A DNA stretch of 64,000 bases from Thecamonas trahens ATCC 50062 (Eukaryota; Apusozoa; Apusomonadida; Apusomonadidae). The notes beneath the pieces are model-generated. The model made no database searches. It had not been told where the DNA came from and saw only the letters and a list, made by a program, of their open reading frames with translations. A program made the position numbers and the translations under genes. Of this stretch, positions 20,801-32,924 are shown piece by piece. Within the stretch, counting starts at the first letter, position 1, and each line of letters begins with the position of its first letter. The stretch covers positions 454,501 to 518,500 of the forward strand of contig NW_013657663.1 of NCBI RefSeq assembly GCF_000142905.1, in the 5' to 3' direction.

Positions 20801-23800
20801 ATCAGCGCTCGTAAACGAGCCGCCACCAACCACCGCCAGCGCACCGCCGAGCCGTCGAGCCGCATTTGTCACAATCACTGCCCCGCCGTCGAGCCGACCG
20901 TCGGCCTGCTGGCCGGCAAGCATCATGCCACCGCCGTGGTGGCCAGCCATGTTGTCGACGACTGACGTACCGCCGGTGACGTCGAGTCGAACAGTCGCAC
21001 TCACGCCGTGGGCCTCGAGCGCAATGGCGCCGCCAGACTTGGCCGCGCGGTTGCGCGCCAGCTCTGCATTCCCGCCCACCCACAGCCTACAGGCCGAGCC
21101 CTGAATAGCCTCGAGCAGTAGCGCGCCACCCGAGCCCTCGGTGGCCTCGTTCTCATTAAGCTCACTCGACTTCACCCGCACGTCTATCTCCGCGGACTTG
21201 ATCGAGTGTGCGTGGAGCGCTCCTCCGCCGTCGCGCACAACGTTGCGCGAGAGCACGCTGCCCGAGACCTCAATCTCTATGTCGCCACGGATGGCGGTGA
21301 CCGCAAGAACGCCACCGACCCGTGCCGAGGTGAACGACGGCGAGACGCCGGCCGCGGAGTTGTCGGTGAGCATGGAGTTGTTGATGACAACCCGTGACGT
21401 GCCACCCGACGACTCGACAAAGATACAGCCGCCCGATACCTCGGCAGAGTTCCAGGCGCAGACCACACGCTCGAGTTCGACGTGGACGTCTGCACCGACT
21501 GCCGCGACCGCGCCACCCGAGCGGTCGGCAGTGTTCGACGCCAGCACGCTGTCGTAGGCCACAAGCGACGCGCTGTCGCGGAGCAGGATGGCGCCTCCAA
21601 AGCCAAAGGTCGGCGATGCCACGGTGGGATCGTCGCCCTGGCGGGCAGTACAGTTGGCGAGAGTGACGTTGCGGAGGATAACAGTGCCGTCGGTCACGCC
21701 GAGCACTGCACCGCCAAACTGGACTGACGTCGTTGTGGCGCGGACAACGGTCAGGTTTTCCAGCTGAATGACAATGCCCGGTTCGGAGGATGCAAACAGT
21801 GTACCGCCGCCGGGTCCACAGTCGACAACGACATGCCCGATGCCCAGGAGATGAACCGACCGCGAAAGTACATGCGGTTGGTCCTTCCAGCAGCCAGAGT
21901 ACGTGCCTTGCGGTAGCTCAACAATGTCGAGGTTGTACGTGCCCGGGTGGCGGACCATAGTGTCGACGACGCACGTCAGCGTGTAGCCGCACGTCTCAAC
22001 CGGGACCCGGAACCGGGCCGGCGCCCGCAGAGTGCGGAAGACCGAGTTGATGCCGGCGTACCCTGCCGACCGGGTGTATGTCCACTGCGAGGACGTGAGC
22101 CAGTCCGGGTAGCCGTCACCATCAACATCAAGGACTTGCGCGTAGTTGGCACGTGTTTCGGAGGCGTACTTGTTGCGGATGTCGTACCACCGGTTGACGA
22201 TGCGGAGCCGCGACCGACCGGCCGATGAAGACGTGTCGTCAAACTCGGTCTCGTTGTACATGCCGCCGACGTTGAGGTAGAGGACGACACTGCGCGAGGT
22301 TGGAAATGCGATGATGTCACTCCAGCCATCGAGGTTAAAATCGGCCACTGCCATGCCCACCGTCGTTGCCGGGCGGTCTTCGGCGGCCGGGCTTAGGTCG
22401 CGCCACTCGGCGTACTGCGGGAGGAGGATGCGGGGCGGACCGAGAAGCGGCGCCAACGGCGTGCCCAGGTTCACGGCATACGCTGCGTTCTCAACCCACT
22501 CGGCACCGGTGACGAGGTCAACAAGACCATCGTTGTTGAGATCGATGGCACAGAGTGTCCAGATGTCACCGGTCCTGTCGGGTTGGAGCTCGACAAACGG
22601 CGCCATGCCCCACGGCGCGCCTGCCACGCTCGGCGCGGACACGCCTAACATGACCCGGTCGGACTTGTAGCAGGCGACAAGCACGTCGGGCGCACCATCG
22701 CCAGTCATGTCGGCGGCCGCCATGTCATGTGCAAAGTTACAGGTCTCATCCGGGAGGGCGGCGAGGACGTACGGGTCGTCAAAGCGGCCGCTTGCGGATG
22801 CGTTGCCCGGCAAGAGGCCGACGGTGCCCGCGACGCCGGCGAGGAGAAAGACTGAGTACACCGGGTCCGAGCTGTTGGCCAGCGGTAGCAGCTGGCCATG
22901 CATTCGGTGAACGCCGACAAGATCCGGCGCGTCGAGGGTGGTGTTGGCGGTGATGATCACCACGTCCTCGGCCCGAAAGTAAAGAGGCGGCCCGATGTTG
23001 GGAATCCAGCCGATGGTGTTGTGCTGGTAGCCGGTGGCAAAGACCACGTCTTGCACGCCATCGTTGTTGACGTCGGCAGACTCAAGGGCGACGACTCGAC
23101 CGCCGAGCTCGAGCCAGACGTCGTACGAGACCTCAAAGGTCGGCGAGTCAAAGAAGAACCGCAGCCGTCCACTCTCTTCGCTCGCCGGGTGGTAGATGAC
23201 AAAGTCGACGTGGGAGTCACGGTTGTAGTCTGCAGCGGTCGAAGCTGAGATGTACATCTCCTCCAGAGGATCACGGTCAACGAGCTGCGAGGCCTTTCTC
23301 GCGCCGGGGTAGCCGAGGTTGGGAAGAAAGGCAACGCCACGAGTGGTGGGAAACATGATGTCGATGTAGCCGTCAGTGTCGACGTCGACAAGGGCAAGGC
23401 CCTTGACCGCTTGATTTGCGCCCTGATTCCGCTCAAAGACGCGGATGATGGGTGTGTCGCGGAAGGATGTAAAAGCCGGCGCTCCGCTCGTGTCGGGCCC
23501 GAGGCCCATAAAGTTGTAAATGTAGAACTCGTTGGCCTGGACAACGAGGTCGACGTGGGCGTCCTCGAGTGGGTTGAGGTGACCGACGACAACATGCATC
23601 GAGGTGAAGAAGTTCGCCTCCTCGGCCGGGTATGGGCTTGCCACCAGCGTCCGCACGAGCTGCGAGAGCGAGTTGTTGACGTTGCGATAGGCATAGACAG
23701 TGTAGTAGTCGTTGACGACAATGTCCAAGCTTCCGTCGGCATCGATGTCGGCGACGGCGAGTGTGTTCGGGAGAACGAGGCCGTCGGCAACAACAGTACG

Positions 23801-26154
23801 AGTGGTGGTTGCTTGCGTTGCGGTCGCCCACGTGTCGACCGAGTAGACTGCGATGTAGCCGGAAGTGGTGGCATGCTGCCAGGCAACGACGACATCGCGG
23901 GCGCTGCTAGAGCCGGCAAAGTCGACAAGCTGCATGGCATGCGGCTCATCGCTGGGATCGAGGCCGGACCCGAGGTTTGTCGGCGTGGAAAAGTTGGCGC
24001 CACTGCCCGGGACGGCGCCGGACCCTGCAGCAAACGAGCGGACGAAGACAAGCCGCGAGTTCGACCCGCCGACAGCGATCAGAATGTCGACGTCGCCATC
24101 GGCGTCGCGGTCACCAAAGAGCGAGGCGCGCGGGATGCCACTCAGCGGAACGACAAGCTGCTGATAACCGTAGCGCGGGGTGGCGACAGCAAGCGAATGG
24201 CCAGTGCCTGGTCCGGACGTGACATAGAGCGAGAGCGAGCGCGAGTTGGTGGTGAGGTGGATGGTGGCAACGTCGCCGACGCCATCGCCGGAAAAGTCGT
24301 CAATGGAAAAGACATAGGACTCGCCGCGGACTCCGGCGACGTGGCCGACAGGTCGATTGAGGTCGAATATCCGGCCCGGGAGCTCATACAGCTGGTTGCG
24401 ATAGTAGTGGATGGAGCGCTGGATGTCAAACTTCCAGTCGTAGTTCTGCATGTTGTCAAGGCCGACAATATCGGGCAAGCCGTCGCCGTCCATGTCGATG
24501 ATCTTGATGGAAGTGGCATTGGTGGCGCCGGGCGCATCAAAGAGTGATGCGATGGAGAACTGGTTCGAGGACTCGTCAAAGAGGAAGCAGAAGATGCGAT
24601 TGTAGAGAGCGGTACCGCAAGCGTCGAGGTAAGTGTCGTTGTTGATGTCACCGACGGTGACTCGCCAGGGATTCTCGACATCGTAGTTGAAGTCTGTGTA
24701 CGAGCCATCGCCCTCGTTGCGGCGGTAGGCAACAACGTCAGGGTCGTACTCGGCAAAGACAATGTCAATGTCGCCGTCGCGATCAACGTCTTGGAACTCG
24801 ACGGACCAGATGTCCTCGCGGCCGATAAGGGTATCGGCGACGGGCCCGGGGGCGTAGAGCTGTGTGTTGTTGGCGGCAACGTTGGGGAAGAGCGGCATGG
24901 TGCCGTGCGAGCACGTGAGAATGATGTCAAGCATAGAGTCCATGTTGTAGTCGACGATGTTGATGAAGCGGCAGTCGGAGTGGTCGGCGAGGTCGTTAGT
25001 GATCTCGACGCTGGGGTACGTAGCATCAAAGACGCCCGGGGCAGCAGCGTGGCGGTAGAAGACGCACTCGGAGCTTGTAAACCAGGCCAGGTCGTTGAAG
25101 CCGTCGTTGTTAAAGTCTGCAACAGCGACGTCACGGATGTAGCCGCACTGCGAAGTGAACGAGTACACGGTGTTACGAGTCTCGTCAAAGACGCCATCGC
25201 CGAGGCCACGGTACCAGGTAAGATGGTGATTGTAGCCCGAGTGGGTAGAGGTTGCCCAAGATGACCAGAACATGTCCTTGATGCCGTCCGTGTCGAGATC
25301 GAAGAAGCGGACGGTTTGATGCTTGTTGGCAAACACCCGCTTCTTCTCGAACGAGTTTTGGTGATCACCAATGATGGTGTTGACGAGGACTGGTGTAGCG
25401 CCTGTGAGCATGCCGTGCGCGACGCGGATGCCATCCGACTCGATGGTGACAACATCTGGGATGCTGTCACTGTCCAGGTCGCCGACCCAGCCACCGCCGG
25501 TGATGTCGAGGGCGGCCAGTGATCCGGCGTCGCGGCTCAGCGGGACGGCGAACGAGTCGGCCTGGGTCGCCGCTCCTCCCATCACTGCAGCCGGGCATGC
25601 AGAGAGATTGGATGCGGCGTGAGCAGGTGGAAAGGGCGAGACGTAGCCGTCAGGCGCAGGCGCGGTTGTAGGAACGGTACCGGCTCTCGGAAAGGATGAC
25701 GGTACCACGACGACGCCGTAGTTTGAGATAGCGGCCAGATCACGATGTCCATCGCAGTCAATGTCAACAGCCACTGGAACAAACCCGCCAGAGGCATAGA
25801 GCGTCGAGCCAAACAGTGGATGGTAATGACGGCCATAGTGAAGAGGCTGCGTTGTCGGCTGTGTGGCAGATGAGGTGCGTTGATTGAAGGGCGTTTTTTT
25901 TTTTCCGCCATGCTTTCCCGTGAGTTTCTCATTTCGAGAGGTTTGCTTGCTATCACTGACCATGCACGCTGCAAGCCGGGCTCTCGGGGAAAGTGGGAGG
26001 AAGTGGAGGGGAGTGCAATGCTAAGGGCTGCGGAGAGAGGAGGAGAAGAGGGAGGACGTACTGGCGGGGGTAGAGTGACTGAGAATGCCAAGGAAGAAGA
26101 AAAGGTTGCAATTGACAGCACAAGGATTGGGAGCACGGCTGTGGAGAGGGCCAT
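17819..26154 (-). CDS. Giant 1: FG-GAP/VCBS plus beta-helix plus Cys-rich stalk plus multi-TM receptor-like protein
   Basis: Exon 1 (26154-26062) codes a signal peptide (MALSTAVLPILVLSIA...). A 215-base intron (25847-26061, donor GTACGT) follows; exon 2 (25846-17819) begins PLHYGRHYHPLFG. Total about 2706 residues. Residues about 50-1330 hold at least 14 calcium-type FG-GAP/VCBS loops such as DVDRDGDIDIVFA, DMDGDGLPDIVG and DVNNDGVQDVVFA. Residues about 1330-1830 look like a right-handed beta-helix of the PMP type (repeated GGA and NxS/A). A Cys-rich stalk of the ephrin-receptor-like GCC2/GCC3 type spans about 2025-2175 (CALCTEGT, CEICPEST, CLTCPVNA, CIECPEGARCDGG). Eight or nine TM segments follow to about 2546, including FNSLQISAMYGQFELPW and FEVWIMARKAAVV. 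The tail is Ser-rich. It is likely a surface receptor or adhesin; ligand and signal are unknown. Confidence 0.88.
17825..17890 (-). repeat. AGCTCG-type hexamer repeat coding poly-Ser tail of giant 1
   Basis: Tandem six-base units of the form gagctc/gagctt code the run of Ser residues that ends giant 1. The length is probably variable between strains. Confidence 0.7.
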
Positions 26155-26294
26155 GACCGGCCGGGGGCGGTGGCGTCTGATCGGACGGTGAAGTGGTTCA
26201 AGTCGAGCTGTACCCACGCGGCGCGGGAGCTTTCAGTTGCGACACCAGACAGAGAACTCGACTAAGGGGTGTGACAAGAAAGGGCAGAGGTTGT

Positions 26295-27404
26295 TCAAGA
26301 TGATGCCGATGATGGGTGAGCGGTGGAAGGCGAAGGGTGAGCGGGGTCATCAGCAGTGTTGTCGGCGACGATGCCGGTGTGGGGTTCCGGTGCATGGTCG
26401 GCATCGAGGGAGAGGGGTAGGGCGGGTGCGGCGGCGGCGGTGGCGGCGGCCTTGGCGTCACGGCCGGCGTTGAGGCCATCGAGGAGGACACAAGCCTGGC
26501 AGAGGCCGTCTCTGGCAAAGCCCGAAGTGATGTAGTTGCATCTGGAGCACTCTGTGAGGTTTGCGGCGTTGGTTGCGGCGGTGGGGACGACGAGGTGCTC
26601 TGCAGCGCGGATGATGTCGATGATGGCCGAGGGGCGGACGCGCTCGAGATCCTTGAGATACTGGCGGGCAAAGCCGCGGTAGGCGTTGGGCGAGTAGATG
26701 CACTCTGTGGAAAAGTAGACCAGATCTTTGTAGTAGGCGTAGAGAACGATCTCCTTTTCGTAGCAGTACTTGAGCGGCTTGCAGCGCGGGACAAAGTTAT
26801 CAGAAGAGCCCGAGGTGACGATGGAGACGCAACGGCCAAGACGGGAGATGTCGCCGCGGAGGATGTTCATGAGGACGGTCTCGGCCATGTCGTCTGCGTT
26901 GTGGCCGGTGACGATGCAGTCTGCTTGCTCGAGCAGGGCGCCGCGATCGAGGGCCTGCCTGCGGAAAACACCGCAAAAGGTGCAGTTGTTCTTGAGACCG
27001 ATCTGTGCAACGACGTCGTCCATGGACCACCCGTAGAGGTCTGCGTAGGAGAGGATGCGGAGATCCATGCCGTAGTCGACCTTGTTCTGCTTGACCGTCT
27101 CGAGCGAGTCGTCACGATATCCGGTGATGCCCTCATCAATGGAGAGGAGGAAGAGATCCAGACCGTAATCATACTTTTCATTGAGAACCTTGAGGACATA
27201 GGCGAGGACCGTCGAGTCCTTGCCACCAGAGGCACCAATGGCTACCCGCATGCCCCGAGTAAAGAGCGAGTGAGCGACAATGGTGGCATGGACCTCGGAC
27301 TCAAACGCGTCAAAGAAGCACTCCTTGCACACCTTCTGCCCCGTCTTGGGTCGCACAAGTACAGGTGGTACACTTGTACATGCCTGACACACAATCTTGG
27401 CCAT
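26295..27404 (-). CDS. CTU1: Cytoplasmic tRNA 2-thiolation protein 1 (CTU1/NCS6 family)
   Basis: 369 residues. The order of motifs is that of NCS6/CTU1: an N-terminal zinc site (CQACT, CKECF), the PP-loop ATP site [15 protein letters not shown], the CxxC pair [29 protein letters not shown], and a C-terminal zinc site [20 protein letters not shown]. The enzyme adenylates and thiolates U34 of tRNAs for Lys, Glu and Gln in the cytosol, with CTU2 and sulfur from URM1. The last 60 residues are an Ala/Pro/Ser-rich tail not found in most homologues. No intron is needed. The gene lies 140 bases downstream of the giant 1 start region on the same strand side and is divergent to the dipeptidase gene. 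Confidence 0.97.
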   Translation of the reverse strand: MAKIVCQACTSVPPVLVRPKTGQKVCKECFFDAFESEVHATIVAHSLFTRGMRVAIGASGGKDSTVLAYVLKVLNEKYDYGLDLFLLSIDEGITGYRDDSLETVKQNKVDYGMDLRILSYADLYGWSMDDVVAQIGLKNNCTFCGVFRRQALDRGALLEQADCIVTGHNADDMAETVLMNILRGDISRLGRCVSIVTSGSSDNFVPRCKPLKYCYEKEIVLYAYYKDLVYFSTECIYSPNAYRGFARQYLKDLERVRPSAIIDIIRAAEHLVVPTAATNAANLTECSRCNYITSGFARDGLCQACVLLDGLNAGRDAKAAATAAAAPALPLSLDADHAPEPHTGIVADNTADDPAHPSPSTAHPSSASS

Positions 27405-28320
27405 CTCCTGCTGCAGGTGGGATGGGGAGAGGTGTGCTTGTGGCGACCGTGACCGTGATAGTCATTGATGGCCAACAGATCAAAGTCGTCCGAAGCGCTA
27501 GAGGCCGCGATGAAGTCGGGTGACCACACAGCCTCGGTTACCGACCGAGCGGTCGCTCCACCGGCCCGATGGCATGAGATCTCCTTGTATTGGCTGTGCT
27601 GGCCTTCAGTGTCAGCTCATCGTGCCGGTTGGCACAGTGCCCCGCGTATACATGAGCTGCAGCCGCGCGCTCGCGCACACCCGAGGCCAATCAAGGCCAT
27701 CGGAGCTCTTAGCAAGCAAAGTACCAGCCGCCAGTGTTAGCAACTCGTAGCAGTCGCGTCGTTAGCACACCCATCGTCGGCAACTTGTCCATTCTGCCAG
27801 CGGATCAGGCGGTGTGACGTTCCGCTACCATCGCCAGTAACCTGTGGAACTGGACTCTATGCCATCGGTCTGATCATCAGACCATGATGGCAACACGAGT
27901 TGAGCGACGAGGTGATAAAACAGGCTTGGTCCTTCGAGCCTTTGTTGTATGATCGTCGACATGGACTTGGTTTTGCCTTGGTAGCCCGGATCAAGACCAC
28001 GACAGCCGCCCATGAAAGAGACGAAAGGCGAACGCTGTGTGTGCTCAAGGCTTTGGGCCATGGGTGTGTCCTAATTGCAGGATGGGATACATGACCTTGG
28101 CAAGTAGTTGGAAATTGCATGCATGAGTATGTGTGTGGACGATGCGATGCGAATCGAGTCTTGCATCTGCTTCCTCCATTACCTTTGCGGTTAGGAGTGT
28201 CCCACCCCCTCCATCATCATCCAGACGTGAACGCGACACGGCGAATGACGACCTTGCTGACGACGACAGCCGCGACGACGACGTCACCAGGTCTGCCACC
28301 ACTTTTCTTCCATACACACT
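27405..28320. promoter_or_regulatory. Divergent promoter region between CTU1 and the M20 dipeptidase
   Basis: 916 bases between two divergent starts, so both promoters should lie here. I see no RNA gene and no frame with good composition. Confidence 0.5.
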
Positions 28321-30353
28321 ATGGCGTACGTATAACCCCACCCCATCCCCCTTCTTCTCCTTCCCATATACAGTGCACTCTATATGTGTGTGAGTATGTG
28401 TGTGAGTATGTATGTGTGTGTGTGTGAGCTGGTGATGGTGACGGCAGTGGTCGTGGTGGCGGAGGGCGGTGTGTGACCCCCCCCCCCCCCCCCCCCCCAC
28501 TCCCCACACGTCATGGTGACAGAGGCAAGAACGGGGGGGGAGGGAGGGAGGGTGGGGGGGCAGGAGTTAGGAGTATGGCAGGAGTGAAGAGTGTGGAGAG
28601 TATGTGGGCTTGAGAAACTTACTCTGAGAGTGGATTGGGTCTCATGTTGGCTATGACTGTGGTGGTGGCTATGGCTGCGGTGGTGGTGACTGTGGTGGTG
28701 GCTGTGGGCTGTGGGCTGTGGGCTGTGACTCTCGCCTTGGGCTGTGACTCTCGCTTTGGGCTGTGGTGGTGGCTGTGGGCTGTGGTGGTGGCTGTGGGCT
28801 GTGGTGGTGGCTGTGGGCTGTGGTGGTGGGCTGTGATGACGGACTGTGGTCTGTGATGGCGGACTGTGGGCTGTGACTCCTCTCGTGCAATCGTGTGACG
28901 CGCCCAACTCTCTGCGAGCAGTGCCACTACCCTCAACAACGAGCAGGCGCTCGCTTACTGCGTCAACAAGTGGGATGAGACCATCATCCCGACGCTCTCG
29001 GAGTACATCGAGATCCCGAACCAGTCGCCCGACTACGACCCCGAGTGGGCAACGAACGGGTACATGGACCAGGCCGTCAACCTCATGGTCGAGTGGGTGA
29101 AGAAGCAGGACGTTGCCGGCCTCGCCATCGAGGTTGTCAAGGACGAGGGCCGCACGCCGCTCATCTACATTGTCATTGACGCCTTTAACGGTGGCCCGAG
29201 CGAGAACACCGTCATGCTCTACGCGCACCTCGACAAGCAGCCGCCGATGACCGAGAACTGGTCCGAGGGCCTTGGCCCGCACCTGCCGGTCATCCGCGAC
29301 GGCCGCCTGTTTGGCCGCGGCGGCGCCGACGACGGCTACGGCATCTTTGCCTCGATCACCGCCATCAAGGCGCTCCAGGACCAGGGCGTCCCGCACTCGC
29401 GCTCGGTCATCCTCGTCGAGGCCTCGGAAGAGTCCGGCTCGACCGACCTCACTCACTACGTCACCTCGCTTGCCGACCGCATCGGTGCCGTCGACTTTGT
29501 CGTCTGCCTCGACTCGGGCACCGGCGACCTCCAGCACCTCTGGTCGACCACCTCGCTCCGCGGCGTCGTCAACGTCAACCTCAAGGTCGACATCCTCAAC
29601 GACGGTGTCCACTCGGGCGCGGCGTCGGGCATCGTGCCGGACTCTTTCCGCATCGCCCGCATGCTCCTCAACCGCATCGAGAACCCTGAGACCGGCGAGC
29701 TCATTGGCGCCCCGTTCCACGTCGACATCCCGCAGACCCGCGTTGACCAGGCCAACGCCACCGCTGGCGTCCTCGGCGAGACCGTGTACTCGAACTTCCC
29801 GTGGGCCACCGGCGCTGGGCCGACCACCACCGACTCGGCTGAGGCCATCCTCCGCAAGTCGTGGAAGCCGACGCTTTCCGTCACCGGCGCCGACGGCCTG
29901 CCGCCGTCGGCTGTCGCCGGCAACGTCCTCCGCGCCTCGACCACCCTCAAGCTCTCCTTCCGCCTGCCGCCCACCGCCGACGCTGACGCCGCCTCGGCCT
30001 TTATCGTCAAGGAGCTCACCCGCGACCCGCCCTACGGCGCCACCGTCACCGTCTCGGGCGACCACGGCGCGTCCGGCTGGGAGGCCCCGGCCGAGGCCGA
30101 GTGGCAGCTCGCCGCCATGCACGGCGCCTCGCAGGCCTTCTACGGCAACGACGCCATGTTCATCGGCGAGGGCGGTTCTATCCCCTTCATGGGCCTCCTC
30201 GGCGAGCGCTTCCCCTCGGCCCTCTTCATGGTCACTGGCGTCCTCGACGGCATCTCCAACGCCCACGGCCCCGACGAGTCGTTCGACCTCGACTTTGCCA
30301 AGAAGCTCACCGCCTCGGTCGCCTTCATCATCGCTGCCCACGCCTCCAAGTAG
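28321..30353 (+). CDS. M20-family metallodipeptidase (CNDP/DUG1-like), first coding exon of 5 bases
   Basis: Exon 1 is ATGGC (28321-28325), followed at once by donor GTACGT. The intron runs 28326-28921 and exon 2 is 28922-30353. The join reads MAATTLNNEQALAYCVNKW and gives 478 residues, close to CNDP2. The M20 metal and catalytic pattern is present: YAHLDKQP, GRGGADDGYGIFASI, VEASEESGSTDL, CLDSGTGD, NDGVHSG and GEGGSIPFM. The C-terminal stretch SNAHGPDESFDL matches the usual end of such enzymes. It should hydrolyse dipeptides such as Cys-Gly in the cytosol using two zinc or manganese ions. The five-base exon was inferred from the splice sites and frame; transcripts would settle it. Confidence 0.93.
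28326..28921 (+). other. First intron of the M20 dipeptidase, packed with simple repeats
   Basis: 596 bases with donor GTACGT and acceptor GAGCAG, phase 2. It holds a GT-rich microsatellite (28385-28427), a C22 run (28477-28498) and a tandem array of GGCTGTGG-type units (about 28650-28880). Confidence 0.75.
28650..28880 (+). repeat. Tandem GGCTGTGGTGGT-type minisatellite
   Basis: Units such as ctgtggtggtggctgtggg repeat with small variation through the second half of the dipeptidase intron. No coding role is likely. Confidence 0.8.
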
Positions 30354-30511
30354 CTCTTGAACCCACGCGCATCTGATAAATGCAGCCCTAGTGTGTGGTC
30401 CGACCGCCACCTCTCCCGCCACCTGTTATCCTTCGCCTGTCGTTTGCCGCCTGCACCGCTCTCTTCCTTTCACCACCACCGGCTCGAACCGCCCCACGTC
30501 CGGCCCCACCC

Positions 30512-32477
30512 ATGTCGCTACAGGCAGCAGAGGCCAGCCCCCTTCTTGTCTCCAACACCAAAGCCGTGGAATCTCAGCACACAGCACCGTCAAGACTAGT
30601 ACGCGACAGCTGATGATGAGTAGTAGCCAGGCAGAGGGTTGAGCAAGCAGCTGCCACTCGGCCTCGGGCTCGGCCACGGCCACGGGCTCGGCCACGGGCT
30701 CGGGCTCGGACCGGCCGAGTTGTCACTCACACATCACCCCATCACATGGATGGCGACGTTCCAATGACAGACAAACAAGACACTTGCGTTGTATGTCCTG
30801 CCATCGTTTGCCTTTGCGGCTTCGCTCAACTTTCTCAACACCTATCAGTTCCGATACTACTCGGATGAGTACCACGTCCCACTCCGCAACCTCAACATCG
30901 CTTTCCTTGGCTTGCAGCTGGTGTTGTTTGTGGGCATCCCAGTTCTAGGTTGGATCACCGATGTGACGCAGACCAGGTTTGGCCGGCGGCGGCCGTTTAT
31001 CGCTCTCTTTGGTCCACTGCTCATGGCCATTCTCTTCCTCGGCATGTATCCCATGATCACCAGCTCGGTCACGATCCTCACCGTCTGGTTTGCCACCACA
31101 TACGCGCTCGAGTGCCTTGTCACCCTCCTCTTCCTCTCACCGTACCAGGCACTGGGCATCGAGCTCACCCTCGACTCTGCCGAGCGCAACCGGCTTTTCG
31201 GCGCAACACAGACGTTGTACCAGCTGGGCGTCATCGTGTCGACCGCCGTGCCTGAGGCACTGGCGTCAACCGTCGCGTCACGCCGCAAGGTCTACATGTT
31301 GTTCGGCGGTGCATCGGGCATCCTCGGCTGCGTCACCATGCTCACGCTGGCATTCAGCGTCTCGGAGGCCTCATGCTTTGTGATGGAGAAGCGGACACCG
31401 CTGATCCCGGGCCTCATTCGGACGCTGGCCAACCCTGCATTTGGCATCCTCCTTGCCACCATCACCCTCCTCAACTGCCAGCCGTACTTTCTGGTCCTCC
31501 TCCCGTACTGGGTCAAGTACTCGCTTCAGCTCGACTCGTTCTGGCAGGCAGCCATCATGACGACCTACATGACCGGCGCCTTTGTCTTTATTCCGTTCTG
31601 GACCTGGCTGGCCGGGCGGATTGGCAAGAAGCGAACGTACCTGCTGTCGATGGCGGTCGCCGTGGTCGCCTTCTCGGCGCTCTTGCTGGTGCACTCGGGC
31701 GATAAGATCGGCGCGGCCATCGCCGCTTTTGCCGCCGGCGCTACCGGGCTCTCGCTCAACTCGTACAACTTTCTTTTCCAGTCGATCCTCGCCGACCTCA
31801 TCGAGTACGACGCACTGCTGACGGGCTACCGCCGCGAGGCGCAGTACGCCAACATGGTTCAGCTCTTCAATGCGCTCACCTCTGTCATGTCGGTCTCACT
31901 TCCGCTGTTCATCATGGACGCTGTCGGCTTCAAGGCCGACGTCGTCCAGCCCGAGCGAGTCCAGACTACCATCACGCTGCTCCTCGGCCCGGGCTGCGCT
32001 CTGTTTGTCGCTCTCGCAGCCGGCGTCTTTACCTTTTACCCCATCACCTCACGGGTTCATGCTGCCATCCGTGCCGGCCTCGACGCACACGCCGCTGGCA
32101 AGCCCGCCGACGATCCGGTCACCGGCACCGTCGTCCTGCCTCCGGCCGCAACCGCCAATCCTGTTCCCGAGGCCACCGCTTGGTTTCTCGACCACTTCTT
32201 TCGCTTTGAGCTCCGATGGGCGCTTCTCCCGATCCCACAGCCGTACGCGCTGCTCAAACTTGTCGTTGGCTGGATCGTTCTCTCGTCTGCCGTCACCGCC
32301 GGCTCTGTCGCCTGGATCGTCACCGATGTCAACAAGTACCTCGAAGCGGGCGCGTTTGTTGGCATGGTCGCCGTCGCGCTTCTCATCTTCAATCTCTGCC
32401 GCATCGGTCCAGCACTCGACTTTGCCTCGGCGCCAATCCCTGTCGGTGTTATTGTGGCGCACACCGGTAGCGGATGA
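30512..32477 (+). CDS. MFS_2 / GPH-type sugar:cation symporter
   Basis: Exon 1 (30512-30598) codes 29 residues, MSLQAAEASPLLVSNTK... to PSRL. The intron is 30599-30770 (donor GTACGC, acceptor ACAG, phase 0). Exon 2 (30771-32477) begins TNKTLALYVLPSFAF. Total 597 residues with about 12 TM segments. Family marks include the GWITDVTQTRFGRRRPF loop after TM2 (MFS_2 DxTxxxxGRRRP) and a second-half loop AGRIGKKRTYLLS. LPYQ-like SPYQALGIELT and SILADLIEYDALLTGYRREA also fit MelB-like porters. The substrate is unknown; a sugar or lysolipid (MFSD2-like) driven by a cation is possible. The intron contains GGCCACGGGCTCGG-type repeats. Confidence 0.88.
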
Positions 32478-32924
32478 CGCCCGACCAATCGCCACGTCGC
32501 TCCCTCTCGCCGTCATGATCCCTTGATTGTCTCCCCTCCCCCTTCCGCCTACCATTGTCCTTTGGCCATGAGTATTTCTCGCCATGGACTCTCTGATCCA
32601 GAACAACCGCTTGCGCATACCATGAATCGGCGATGTTCGTAGCCTCGCCCGCCTCCGTCTACCACTATCCGATTTCCCCACTACCCTCAAACCACATCCC
32701 TCGATAGCCACCAGGCCTATTTCGACCACTCACAAGCATATCTACGCTGTGTACAGAGACATGGCCCCAGGCGAGTCGTCATGATCGCACCTGATTCCTC
32801 TCCACTATGCAAATGGTCGGCGACAAACTGGCGACAAACTGGCGACAACCGAGACACTCGGACCAGACCGGAGCAAGCCGACAGACGACGAGCAGCACGT
32901 CACTCTCAGAACAGAGCGGTGGGT
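32478..32924. promoter_or_regulatory. Intergenic spacer before the RBR ligase gene
   Basis: 447 bases between two plus-strand genes. It holds a short direct repeat (ggcgacaaact, about 32819-32842). No gene is visible; it should contain the ligase promoter. Confidence 0.5.

Noticed and set aside
25880-25910. T-run as a terminator or transposon target
   Set aside because: It lies inside the inferred first intron of giant 1 and has no flanking duplication.
28380-30422. 680-residue minus-strand frame
   Set aside because: Antisense mirror of the M20 dipeptidase plus intron repeats; no family motif.
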